From the NCBI RefSeq assembly GCF_000576595.1, contig NZ_AWSA01000001.1, positions 124,001 to 188,000 on the forward strand: a stretch of DNA of 64,000 nucleotides. Direction: 5' to 3'. This stretch comes from Intrasporangium oryzae NRRL B-24470. GTDB taxonomy: Bacteria > Actinomycetota > Actinomycetes > Actinomycetales > Dermatophilaceae. How positions within the stretch are numbered: position 1 is the first letter of the stretch; each line of letters starts with the position of its first letter. The notes under the pieces were generated by a model. That model saw only the letters and a program-made list of their open reading frames with translations. It was not told the origin of the DNA and did not search any database. Positions 45,022 through 52,360 of this stretch are shown here, piece after piece. The translations under genes and the position numbers were made by a program.

Positions 45022-45105
45022 CCCTTCGACCCGCGCCCTTCGGCCCGCGCCCTTCGACCCGTGCCCTTCGACCCGTGCCCTTCGACCCGTGCCCTTCAAC
45101 CTGCG
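45022..45105. repeat. 14-bp tandem repeat, six copies, at the end of tadC
   Basis: Six units of CCCTTCGACCCGTG type (45022-45035, 45036, 45050, 45064, 45078 and 45092-45105), three of them identical. The last degenerate unit contains the tadC stop codon (45096-45098); the others fill half of the gap before the pilin gene. The 14-bp period is not coding. It may affect expression between tadC and the abundant pilin transcript; that is inference. Confidence 0.85.
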
Positions 45106-45704
45106 CCGAGCAGCTGGCCGCCGAGCGCGACCACGAGCGGCACCACGGTGGTCAGGCAGAACGCCGGAAGCAGGACGAGACCGAGTGGCGCAACGAGGCG
45201 GACACCGATCTTCGCGGCGACGACCTCGAGGCGTTCGAGCTCGGACCGGCGCAGGTCGTCGGCGGCGGTGAGCAGGAGGGGTCCGGGAGGCACTCCGGCG
45301 TGGTGCGCGATCGCGACAGCCCGCGCCGCAGGCGCCCAGGCGCGGTCGACCGAGCCCCAGGCCTCTCCTTCCGGCGCGCCCCACTGGAGGGCCGCGGCGA
45401 CCTGGCGGAGATCACGGGCAACCCGCTCGGGTGAGCGCTCGGCCACCGTGGTCAGCACCTGCCAGGTGGGCAGACCCGAGCGGTACCCGAGGGCGAGCAG
45501 GACGAGCGCCGTCGCCACCTGGTCCATTCCCAGCCGCCCCACTCCGTGCCGGTCGCCACGACCCGCGCCCGCCTGCTCCGCACCGCCGCGGTCACGCCCA
45601 GGCGGTCGGAGGGACGCCGCCTGCTTGCGCCCTCCGTCATCCGATCGCGGCTGGACGATCACGGCAGCCGAAACCAGGATCGCGGTCATGGTGGCGGCGT
45701 TCAC
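45096..45704 (-). CDS. tadC: Tad secretion inner-membrane protein TadC (GspF domain)
   Basis: 202 residues from GTG 45704, which overlaps the tadB stop (GTGA). Hydrophobic N-terminal helix, then a type II secretion F domain: ERSPERVARDLRQVAAALQWG, AHHAGVPPGPLLLTAADDLRR, and C-terminal helices VRLVAPLGLVLLPAFCLTTVVPLVVAL. It forms the inner-membrane platform for pilus assembly together with TadB and is driven by the TadA ATPase. It is short compared with proteobacterial TadC, as usual in actinobacteria. Confidence 0.86.
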   Translation of the reverse strand: MNAATMTAILVSAAVIVQPRSDDGGRKQAASLRPPGRDRGGAEQAGAGRGDRHGVGRLGMDQVATALVLLALGYRSGLPTWQVLTTVAERSPERVARDLRQVAAALQWGAPEGEAWGSVDRAWAPAARAVAIAHHAGVPPGPLLLTAADDLRRSELERLEVVAAKIGVRLVAPLGLVLLPAFCLTTVVPLVVALGGQLLGAG

Positions 45705-46804
45705 GGGGTCACCGCCCTGCGAATCATGCGCCGGCACCAGAGCCGCCCGACGACCATGAGCAGGACGCCGCATGTCGCGCTCGCGGTCGCGACGGGGCGG
45801 CCGCCGTAGAGCTCCGCCGGCCCGACACCGCAGGCCAGGCCGAAAAGGGGGCCGGTGAGCGGCAGTACCGTCAGAACCGCCACCGTCGCCTTCGGGCCGG
45901 CGACCGCGACGGCCACCTTCCGCTGCCTGGTCCGTGCCTCACGCAGCCCGGCAGCCGCTCGCTCCACCGCGACAGCCAGCGGGACCCCGGTGTCCTCGGA
46001 CAGGCGCCAGGCCGCGGCCACGAACGTGAGCTCCCTCGAGCCGGTGCGGTCGGCGTAGTCCGCCCACACGGCCGCCACCGAACTGCCCTGGCGCGCCGCC
46101 TCGGCCAGCTCCGCCCCGAGCCGCCGCGTCGTCTGCGGCGCGCGGACCCGGTCTCGCACCCGCACGGCCGTGCCGCCGAGTGACCCGGCCCGCACCGTCC
46201 CGCTCGGAGCCGGTGCCACCCCGGGACGGCGATCCGGACCGAGAAGTGCCAGCTCGCGATCCACCCGGTCCACGGCTTGCCTGCCCTGACCACCGGTCCG
46301 GACGGCATCCAGGGGCCCCACGACATCGCGGGCCGCTACGGTCTCTCGGGCCCCCACGGTCTCGCGGCCCGCAACGGTCTCGAGGGTCTCAACGGTCTCG
46401 CGGGCATCGATCACACCGACCCCATCACCACTCTCGGGGGCATCGACGGCGTCGAGGGCTGCGACGGCGAGGCTGATCGCGGTGAGCTGCGGAAGGCCGG
46501 CGACCAGTGCCGGTGCTGTCGCGTCAAGAAGGGCCAGAGCGGCTGCGATCACGTCGTCGGGCTTCTGCCGCATCCGCCATCGGCGATAGACCTCGACAGG
46601 GTCCTGGTGCCAGATGCTTCGTGGGGAGAGGCTGCCGGTCCCCAGGGCTCCTCGCGAACCAGAGCTCACCGGCCCGTCGCCCGGCAGCGACTCCGGGTTG
46701 AGACGGGCCGCCCCGAGAACGGTGACCGCTCTCCCGATGCGATCGTGAACGGGCCACACCAAAACGGCCACGACCAGGAGCAGGGCGACGACGGCCGGCC
46801 TCAT
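45701..46804 (-). CDS. tadB: Tad secretion inner-membrane protein TadB (GspF domain)
   Basis: 367 residues from ATG 46804 (ATGA overlap with tadA). One N-terminal hydrophobic helix (AVVALLLVVAVLVWPV), a long central insertion, then a GspF domain in the C-terminal third with two further helices (VAVLTVLPLTGPLFGLACGV and the last 20 residues). The insertion contains an imperfect repeat of the ARETVETLETV type around 135-165, encoded by repeats of GGTCTCG near 46340-46410. Partner of TadC in the pilus assembly platform. Confidence 0.85.
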   Translation of the reverse strand: MRPAVVALLLVVAVLVWPVHDRIGRAVTVLGAARLNPESLPGDGPVSSGSRGALGTGSLSPRSIWHQDPVEVYRRWRMRQKPDDVIAAALALLDATAPALVAGLPQLTAISLAVAALDAVDAPESGDGVGVIDARETVETLETVAGRETVGARETVAARDVVGPLDAVRTGGQGRQAVDRVDRELALLGPDRRPGVAPAPSGTVRAGSLGGTAVRVRDRVRAPQTTRRLGAELAEAARQGSSVAAVWADYADRTGSRELTFVAAAWRLSEDTGVPLAVAVERAAAGLREARTRQRKVAVAVAGPKATVAVLTVLPLTGPLFGLACGVGPAELYGGRPVATASATCGVLLMVVGRLWCRRMIRRAVTP

Positions 46805-48219
46805 GAGAGCTCCGCCCACGTCGGGGCACCTGCACGGTCCGGAACGATCGCCGGCCGAGGACCACCCTCGACGCCGAGGGCGCTCCGACAGTCAAGAGTG
46901 CGCGCAAGGGCTGGAGCTCCCGCGGATCCGGTGTAGTCGACGGGGAGGTCGAGACGCGCAGCGAGCGCCGGCCACGCGGCTTCGCGGGTCCAGGCATGGC
47001 CAGGGCCGTCCCACGCCAAGGCCGGCACGATGCTCAGCCCGGTCTCGCGCCGGAACACTGCCGCGATCGCCGCCACGTGGCGAGTGCCAGTCCCAACGCC
47101 GTCGCCTGCCTCGCTCGAGGCGTCGCCGGGGAAGCGCGCGCCCGAACCCTGTTCGCGACCGAGTGCCCTGCCGCCCCGCGATGCGTCTGACAGGGGCGCC
47201 CCCGGCGGGAGGTCGCTGCCCGGCTGGTCCGTGCCTCCGCGGCGAGCCACATGGATGACGAGGTCGACGGCCGCGGCCAGCTGGGCCCGGACCCCGTCGG
47301 GCCCGAGCCCGGCAAGCGCGCCCAGGGCCTCGAACCGGGCGATGACATCCTCAGGCGCATTCGCGTGGACCGTGCCGCAGCCGCCCTCGTGGCCGGTGTT
47401 GAGCGCGGCGAGGAGCTCACGCACCTCGGCGCCGCGCACCTCGCCGACGACGATCCGGTCGGGACGCATCCGCAAGGCCTGACGGACGAGTGTCTCGAGG
47501 GTGACCTCGCCGGCCCCCTCGACGTTGGCCGGGCGCGCCTCGAGCCGCACGACGTGCGGGTGCTCCACGTGGAGCTCACGGACGTCCTCGACCACAAGGA
47601 TCCGTTCGGCGGGGTCGACGCCGCCGAGCAACGCCGCCAGCAAGGTCGTCTTGCCTGCCCCGGTGCCACCGGACACGACGAACGACAGCCTCCTCCGGAC
47701 GATCCGCTCGAGGACGTCCTGCCACGCGCGCGGGAACATCGACCGATCGAGCAGTCCCGGGAGATGAATCTGCTCCGACGACGGCACGCGGATCGTGATG
47801 TGTGGACCCCCTGCGACGAGCGGAGGCAGCACCGCGTGCAGACGGGCACCGGACGGCAGCTGACCGTCGACCCAGGGGCTCGCCTCGTCGAGCCGGCGAC
47901 CGGCCAGGCCAGCGAGCCGGACGGCCAGCGCGCGCGCCTCGTCCGGCTCGATCACCTCGCCGACCCACTCCATCCCGTGTCCGCGGTCGACCCAGACCCG
48001 CCCGTCACCGTTGACGGCGACGTCGGTGACCCCGGGACGGGCGAGCCACGGCTCGAGCACTCCGGCCCCGAGGACACGGGAGGCGAGCGCCTCCCGCGAC
48101 GCTGCCACCCGGCCCGCACCGAGTGCGCCGACCTCCTCGTGCACCACGTCCGCGACGAGGCCGGGGTCGGGCGCGCGGCCCTCACGAACGCGCTGCCACA
48201 TCGACGGGGTGAGGGTCAT
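46801..48219 (-). CDS. tadA: Tad pilus/secretion ATPase TadA (CpaF)
   Basis: 472 residues. VirB11/CpaF-type ATPase: N-terminal domain with [16 protein letters not shown], Walker [10 protein letters not shown] near 186-195, Asp box [21 protein letters not shown], Walker [20 protein letters not shown], and His box [18 protein letters not shown]. It powers assembly of the Flp-like pilus. The C-terminal 120 residues are a variable Gly/Ser/Asp-rich extension. It starts in an ATGA overlap with the ssd stop. Rv3659c is the mycobacterial counterpart. Confidence 0.93.
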   Translation of the reverse strand: MTLTPSMWQRVREGRAPDPGLVADVVHEEVGALGAGRVAASREALASRVLGAGVLEPWLARPGVTDVAVNGDGRVWVDRGHGMEWVGEVIEPDEARALAVRLAGLAGRRLDEASPWVDGQLPSGARLHAVLPPLVAGGPHITIRVPSSEQIHLPGLLDRSMFPRAWQDVLERIVRRRLSFVVSGGTGAGKTTLLAALLGGVDPAERILVVEDVRELHVEHPHVVRLEARPANVEGAGEVTLETLVRQALRMRPDRIVVGEVRGAEVRELLAALNTGHEGGCGTVHANAPEDVIARFEALGALAGLGPDGVRAQLAAAVDLVIHVARRGGTDQPGSDLPPGAPLSDASRGGRALGREQGSGARFPGDASSEAGDGVGTGTRHVAAIAAVFRRETGLSIVPALAWDGPGHAWTREAAWPALAARLDLPVDYTGSAGAPALARTLDCRSALGVEGGPRPAIVPDRAGAPTWAELS

Positions 48220-49250
48220 GCCGCCACCCGCTGACCGACGAGACGCAACAGCAACCGGTCGGCCACATCGACGACCGGGCCACGGCCCCGCACGCCCGGG
48301 GCGACGCCCTCGGCCACGTCGGACGGCACCCGCGGGTCGTCCCGCACGAACCCCAGCACCGGGACGTCGAGCTGGTCGCTGACGAGGTCCTCGAGGTCGG
48401 CATCGGCTCTGACACCTCGCAGCACGACCCAGGGCTCGACGGGCTCGACCATCTCCCCCGGCTCCAGCGACTCGACCGGCCCGAGCACCCCGACCGGCCC
48501 GAGCACCCCGACCGGCCCGACCAGCTCGCTCGGCCCGGCAGCCCGCACCCTCTGCACCACGCCGGGCCTGCGGTAGTCCGCTCCGGGCCCGAGCCGCTCC
48601 CTGGGATCACGTCCGGTGTGCTGCGTCGTCGCCCGAGCAGCAGCCCTCCATGCGTCACGTGCCGCTCGTCCCCCGGGCTCCGTGTCCACGTCAGGGACCG
48701 GGCTCACCCCGGAGGGGCTCAGGGCCGGGGCCACGCTCACCGCGAGCGCCGCATCCAGGACGTCCCGCACCCCGGGCAGGTTCGTGGCCGCGGCAGCGAG
48801 CTGGGACACCTGGGTGCCCACGACCACGACGAGCGCGTCGAGCCGGCCCGCGACCGCCAACAGGACCCGCTCGTCGCGTGGCACGTCGAGGACCGTCACG
48901 TCGTGGACCCGCGCGAGCCCGGCCACGACGTCGGGCAGGACGGTCGCCCATCGCTCGACCGGCAGACCGATGCCGGACAGGACGGGCACGCCGAAGGTCT
49001 CGGGGAGCTCGCGGGCGAGCCCGAGCCCGTCGACGATGCCGTCGACGTCGACCAGCCGGTCCCATCGCCAGCCGGGCTCCTGCTCCACGCCGCACGCGAC
49101 GTCGAGCCGACCCCCAAGCCCCCTCAGGCTGTCGAGGTCGACGGCGACTGCCCTCCGGTCGGCCTGGGCGGCCCGGACCGCGAGCGCCGCGGCGAGCGTG
49201 GTGGCGCCGACCCCACCAGACGCGGGCATGAATCCGATGACGTGTCCCAT
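48216..49250 (-). CDS. ssd: Ssd/CpaE-like septum-site protein (MinD/ParA superfamily)
   Basis: 344 residues from ATG 49250; the frame is open upstream through the 6C RNA region but lacks a sensible start. The N-terminal MASGGVGATTLAAALAV-like stretch is a deviant Walker A with Ala where the catalytic Lys is expected, as in the actinobacterial Ssd family. Later LDVPRDERVLLAVAGRLDALVVVVGTQVSQLAAAA completes the ParA/MinD fold. Between about 225 and 265 an 18-bp tandem repeat encodes GPVGVL repeats in a linker. In this locus it is thought to localise the pilus machinery, and the mycobacterial homologue affects septation. Overlaps tadA by ATGA. Confidence 0.88.
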   Translation of the reverse strand: MGHVIGFMPASGGVGATTLAAALAVRAAQADRRAVAVDLDSLRGLGGRLDVACGVEQEPGWRWDRLVDVDGIVDGLGLARELPETFGVPVLSGIGLPVERWATVLPDVVAGLARVHDVTVLDVPRDERVLLAVAGRLDALVVVVGTQVSQLAAAATNLPGVRDVLDAALAVSVAPALSPSGVSPVPDVDTEPGGRAARDAWRAAARATTQHTGRDPRERLGPGADYRRPGVVQRVRAAGPSELVGPVGVLGPVGVLGPVESLEPGEMVEPVEPWVVLRGVRADADLEDLVSDQLDVPVLGFVRDDPRVPSDVAEGVAPGVRGRGPVVDVADRLLLRLVGQRVAA

Positions 49251-49369
49251 GCCACAAACCTCGCGGTTCGCGCCGACGCGGCCCAGCGGCATACGGACGA
49301 TGGTGGACAACGCGCCACGGGCCGAGGGGATGTGGACGACGAACGAGGCAGCCGGGTGACAGCGCCCGG

Positions 49370-49475
49370 AAAGGCGGTGGCCCCCGTCCGGGGGAAGACG
49401 AGGGCCACCTGCGCGTGACCTGGAACCGGGGGGGAGGCGCCAGATCAGCGGCGCTCGACCCCAGGGGGGAGCGCG
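49370..49475 (-). ncRNA. 6C small RNA
   Basis: On the minus strand two hairpins expose C runs: 49451-49474 (stem GCGCTC/GAGCGC, six Cs) and 49418-49445 (stem ATCTGG/CCAGGT, seven Cs). A third hairpin, 49376-49409 (stem GGTGGCCC/GGGCCACC), followed by GCCTTTCC acts as terminator. This is the architecture of the actinobacterial 6C RNA, whose mycobacterial member (B11, ncRv13660c) also lies beside ssd. A promoter is spaced correctly upstream. The RNA would be about 105 nt and lies in the 5' flank of ssd, same strand. 6C RNAs act on mRNAs by C-rich loops pairing with G-rich leaders. Confidence 0.8.
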
Positions 49476-49480
49476 CGTCC

Positions 49481-49509
49481 ATCGTTGATCGTTTTGACAC
49501 GTAATGCAA
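49481..49509 (-). promoter_or_regulatory. promoter of the 6C small RNA
   Basis: On the minus strand TTGCAT (49509-49504), a 17-base spacer, then AACGAT (49486-49481). Transcription would begin near 49475, just before the first C-rich hairpin. The -10 is weak but position and spacing are right. Confidence 0.6.
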
Positions 49510-49940
49510 ACCAGCACGCCATGTCAGAGCGGTCTTTCGCACATCTCCCGGACGTCTTCGCGACGGTCGCCGTGGGTGGTCGAGCGTGCTCCCGACGCCG
49601 TCCATCGACGGGTGCAGGAGGAGGCTCCCCGGCCGTGTGGTCGGGGAGCCTCCAAGTGAGAAGTCCGTGCTACCAAGCGTGCATCTTCGTAGTGTCGCCT
49701 CGGTTGTGTCTCCGAGGGTGGACGGTTCACAAGTGAACTGATCTCGCGTGGGTACGCGGTCTCTTCTCGAAACATTCAGGTTGTGCATGGACCCGGCTCT
49801 ACGCCTCTCGGCGATGTTTGGTTCCTGCTTCTGTTGTACTCCGACACCTCGGCGTGGCGACAGTCCCGCCACCCAGATTGCTCACAGAAACTGTCCACCG
49901 GCGTGGACACTCGACCCGCGACGAGGGCGGCGCCAGCTGG
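49510..49940. other. 431-base region without a recognised gene
   Basis: Less GC-rich than its surroundings. It holds a hairpin at 49619-49653 (GGAGGCTCCCC paired with GGGGAGCCTCC), probably the terminator of the Fic gene; a CCTCGG/CCGAGG hairpin at 49698-49717; and the palindrome GTTCAC-AA-GTGAAC at 49725-49738. Open frames here are rich in rare codons such as AGA and do not look coding. A second small RNA or a regulatory leader is possible but unproven. Confidence 0.45.
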
Positions 49941-50834
49941 TCAGGACAGGCGGCCCGCGCGGATCGCGTCGCAGATCCGCTCGCCCTCGGCGACCCCGGC
50001 GACGAGGGCGTCCCCGGCCTGCCCGAGCCAGAGCCCGACACCCGCTGCAGTCCCCTGCCCGTATGCCGTGAGGGCGCCGAGGTAGGCCGGGCCGCCGTTC
50101 GCGACGTGACCGGCTTCGGGCACCGCCACGCCGGTGGGGTCGAGCCCGAGAGCCTGGACGAGGGCGCGCTCCATGGCTCGGGCCACGAGGCCGTTGCCGT
50201 GGACGAAGGGCCGGATCGAGGCGATCTCGGCGTGGACGAGGGCCGCGACGACGAGGGCGGGCACCCGGTTCGTCGCGGATGATGCAGCGACGATGAGCTC
50301 CGAGAGGTGGGCCAGCCGGGCCGCGACGACGTCGGCGGAGGGGGCCGGCCCGAGGTCCACGAACTCGGTGCAGTCCTCGTCGCCGATCCGCGGCCGCCCG
50401 AGCGGGTCGGGTCCCTCCATGGCCGGCCCGCGGCCGAGAGGCGACGCCGCAGCGACGTGCAGGCGGGCGAGGGCCTGCAGCGGCGCGGTGCGCACGAGCG
50501 TGACGATGCGCTCGCTCTCCGCCGTGGCCGCCACGGCACCCTTGAGGGTCGTCAGGCCCGGGTCGAGGTCCTCGGGCCACGGGCGCGCGCCGCTCATCAG
50601 CTCGCGAACGACGGCGACGGGGAAGTCAGCTCCGTCGAGGGCCGCACTCGCCTGCGCGCCGCGGACGCGCGACTCGGCGGACGCCTCCGGGATGCGGCGA
50701 CGCAGCGCCTCGTGGAACCGCAGCCGGGTGCAGGCCTCGCGGGCCGCCTCGGCCTTGGCCCGCACGTCGGGCAGGTCCACGAGCGTGGCGAGCTGGTCGA
50801 GGAGGGCGGACTGCTGCGGGCTGGGGTCGGGCAC
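49941..50834 (-). CDS. Fic-domain protein with degenerate active site
   Basis: 297 residues. The helical Fic core is recognisable, but the catalytic loop, canonically HPFxDGNGRxxR, reads RPFVHGNGLVAR near 208-219: the catalytic His is Arg, the metal-binding Asp is His and the ATP-binding Arg is Leu. AMP transfer is therefore unlikely in the usual manner. The N-terminal half contains an ESRVRGAQASAALDGADF helix like the inhibitory helix region of other Fic proteins. It lies in the same neighbourhood as Rv3641c (fic) in mycobacteria and appears monocistronic. Function unknown; a binding or structural role is plausible. Confidence 0.8.
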   Translation of the reverse strand: MPDPSPQQSALLDQLATLVDLPDVRAKAEAAREACTRLRFHEALRRRIPEASAESRVRGAQASAALDGADFPVAVVRELMSGARPWPEDLDPGLTTLKGAVAATAESERIVTLVRTAPLQALARLHVAAASPLGRGPAMEGPDPLGRPRIGDEDCTEFVDLGPAPSADVVAARLAHLSELIVAASSATNRVPALVVAALVHAEIASIRPFVHGNGLVARAMERALVQALGLDPTGVAVPEAGHVANGGPAYLGALTAYGQGTAAGVGLWLGQAGDALVAGVAEGERICDAIRAGRLS

Positions 50835-51059
50835 CGAGACAGCCTAGGAGCAGCGGGCGGGTCCATGCCGTCGAGGTGAGGAGGCCCACGCAGGGATGGC
50901 GATGCAGATCACGCGGCCCCAAGCACACCCACGGCAGGAGGGACGTTCATTGGTGCGAGTCAGCGGGCGCTGATCGTTTGACCCGACGAATCAACCTTCG
51001 ATCGTTGGTTGGTTGCCCGATCGCGGGACAAATCCCCCTGTGGCCCCCACAATCGTCGG

Positions 51060-52160
51060 ATGGCCGAACACTCAAGAGATGCGAAACTCGACGGTCTGCG
51101 GGGTCTGGCGGCCGTCGCGGTCGTGTACTTCCACTTCCTGTTCCTGACCGGGCTGATGCCACGTGCAGGTGGGGGGCAGGTCGGCGTCCTCGTCTTCTTC
51201 GTGCTGTCCGGCTACCTCATCACCAGGATCCTGTGGGCGGCCGCCCTTCCCAACCTCAGCAGCGTGTACACGACGTTCCTACGAAGACGTGCGACTCGCC
51301 TCTACCCTCCGCTCGTCGGCGTCGTCATCGTCTGCGCCCCGGTCATGGCGTACTTCGGTCCGGAGAGTGCGGGGGACGCGATTCGAGCAGCCGCGATCGT
51401 GCTGACCCAGACGACGGCCTTCTTCCACCTTGCCGGCGCCATGCCTGACCAGGGCTGGCTCCACGCCTGGAGCCTCACAGTCGAATGGCTCTTCTACCTC
51501 CTGTGGCCTCTCGTCGTCCTCACGCTTCGGGTGCGTCAGGTCGGCGCTGAACGAATGCGCAGGGTGGCGCTCGCTCTCGCGTGCATGCTCTACCTCGCCT
51601 CTCTGCCGCTGTCGCCTCTCGCCTTCTACTACGCACCGCTCGCGAACCTCGCGGTGATGCTCGTCGGCGCGGCCCTCGCCCTCGGTCACGTGCAACGCTC
51701 GGAGGGCCGCTACCCCGGACGTGAACCACGCGTGTCAGACATGGCCTTCGTCCTCTTCCTCGTGATCGTCTTCCTCCCGAGCAATGTCGCCGGTCTCGTC
51801 CTCTACCGATACTCGATGTTCCCCATCGCGGTCATCGCGGCTTACGTGATCCTCGACCAGCGCCCCGGCACCAACGGCTTCAGCCAACGGCTTCTCGAGT
51901 CGCGGCCCATGCGGGCCCTCGGCCTCTCTAGCTACAGCCTCTACCTTTGGCACCTTCCTGTGCTCTGGACCGCGTGGTGGGCCCTCCCGGAGGTCGCCCC
52001 GTCCATACGCGTGCTCATCGCCTTGGCCATCCTCGTGCCCGCTGTCTTCGTGAGCTATCGGCTGTTGGAGAAGCCGCGGCTCCGGGGCCTGCCGTCCACG
52101 TCGGCGACGGCCCCGCGACCGATGGAGTCGCGCCGCGCCGAGACTCTCCTCGAGGGTTGA
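51060..52160 (+). CDS. acyltransferase family 3 membrane protein (OafA-like)
   Basis: 366 residues from ATG 51060; a GTG at 51009 in the same frame would add 17 polar residues. The N-terminus KLDGLRGLAAVAVVYFHF, the GVLVFFVLSGYLI segment near 40-55, the paired aromatic-rich WSLTVEWLFYLLWP motif near 145 and about ten membrane helices identify acyltransferase family 3, which O-acylates surface glycans or lipids using acyl-CoA. Third-position GC is lower than in flanking genes. No other polysaccharide genes adjoin, although the polytopic protein at 53553 could belong to cell-surface metabolism. Confidence 0.9.
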   Translation: MAEHSRDAKLDGLRGLAAVAVVYFHFLFLTGLMPRAGGGQVGVLVFFVLSGYLITRILWAAALPNLSSVYTTFLRRRATRLYPPLVGVVIVCAPVMAYFGPESAGDAIRAAAIVLTQTTAFFHLAGAMPDQGWLHAWSLTVEWLFYLLWPLVVLTLRVRQVGAERMRRVALALACMLYLASLPLSPLAFYYAPLANLAVMLVGAALALGHVQRSEGRYPGREPRVSDMAFVLFLVIVFLPSNVAGLVLYRYSMFPIAVIAAYVILDQRPGTNGFSQRLLESRPMRALGLSSYSLYLWHLPVLWTAWWALPEVAPSIRVLIALAILVPAVFVSYRLLEKPRLRGLPSTSATAPRPMESRRAETLLEG

Positions 52161-52209
52161 CGCGCCAGCCAGATCGACAGGTCGGCCCGAGCGCGGCTAC
52201 CCTCGACGC

Positions 52210-52251
52210 ATGCGTTCGTTCACGACCCAGGCGTGGTGGCTGCCCAGCTGA
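52210..52251 (+). CDS. Trp-rich leader peptide of trpS (attenuator sensor)
   Basis: A 13-residue open frame, MRSFTTQAWWLPS, with two consecutive Trp codons (TGGTGG at 52234-52239), ends 109 bases before the trpS start. Trp is the rarest residue, so tandem Trp codons in such a short frame directly before a tryptophanyl-tRNA synthetase strongly indicate ribosome-mediated attenuation. Stalling at the Trp codons when charged tRNA-Trp is scarce would favour the antiterminator described next. A comparable leader is known before an auxiliary trpS in Streptomyces coelicolor. No strong Shine-Dalgarno is evident, so it may be leaderless. Confidence 0.8.
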   Translation: MRSFTTQAWWLPS

Positions 52252-52297
52252 GGCGGCCCTTCGACGAACCCTTTCCGAGCCGCCCACGGGCGGCTCG
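52252..52297 (+). promoter_or_regulatory. transcription attenuator of trpS
   Basis: CGAGCCGCCC (52276-52285) and GGGCGGCTCG (52288-52297) form a 10-bp terminator-type stem. GGCGGC directly after the leader stop (52252-52257) is complementary to GCCGCC within the left arm (52279-52284), so an alternative antiterminator hairpin can form when the ribosome stalls at the Trp codons. There is no T tract, which is normal in high-GC genomes but leaves open translational rather than transcriptional control. Confidence 0.7.
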
Positions 52298-52360
52298 ATG
52301 CATGTCTGGCAGGACGTGACGGCGCAGGTCCCGTGGGCACCGACCCACAGGAGACAAGCC

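Noticed and set aside
49524-49775. Small coding gene upstream of the 6C RNA on the minus strand
   Set aside because: Frequent rare codons (AGA, CTA, ACA), no third-position GC bias and a hairpin inside the frame argue against coding.
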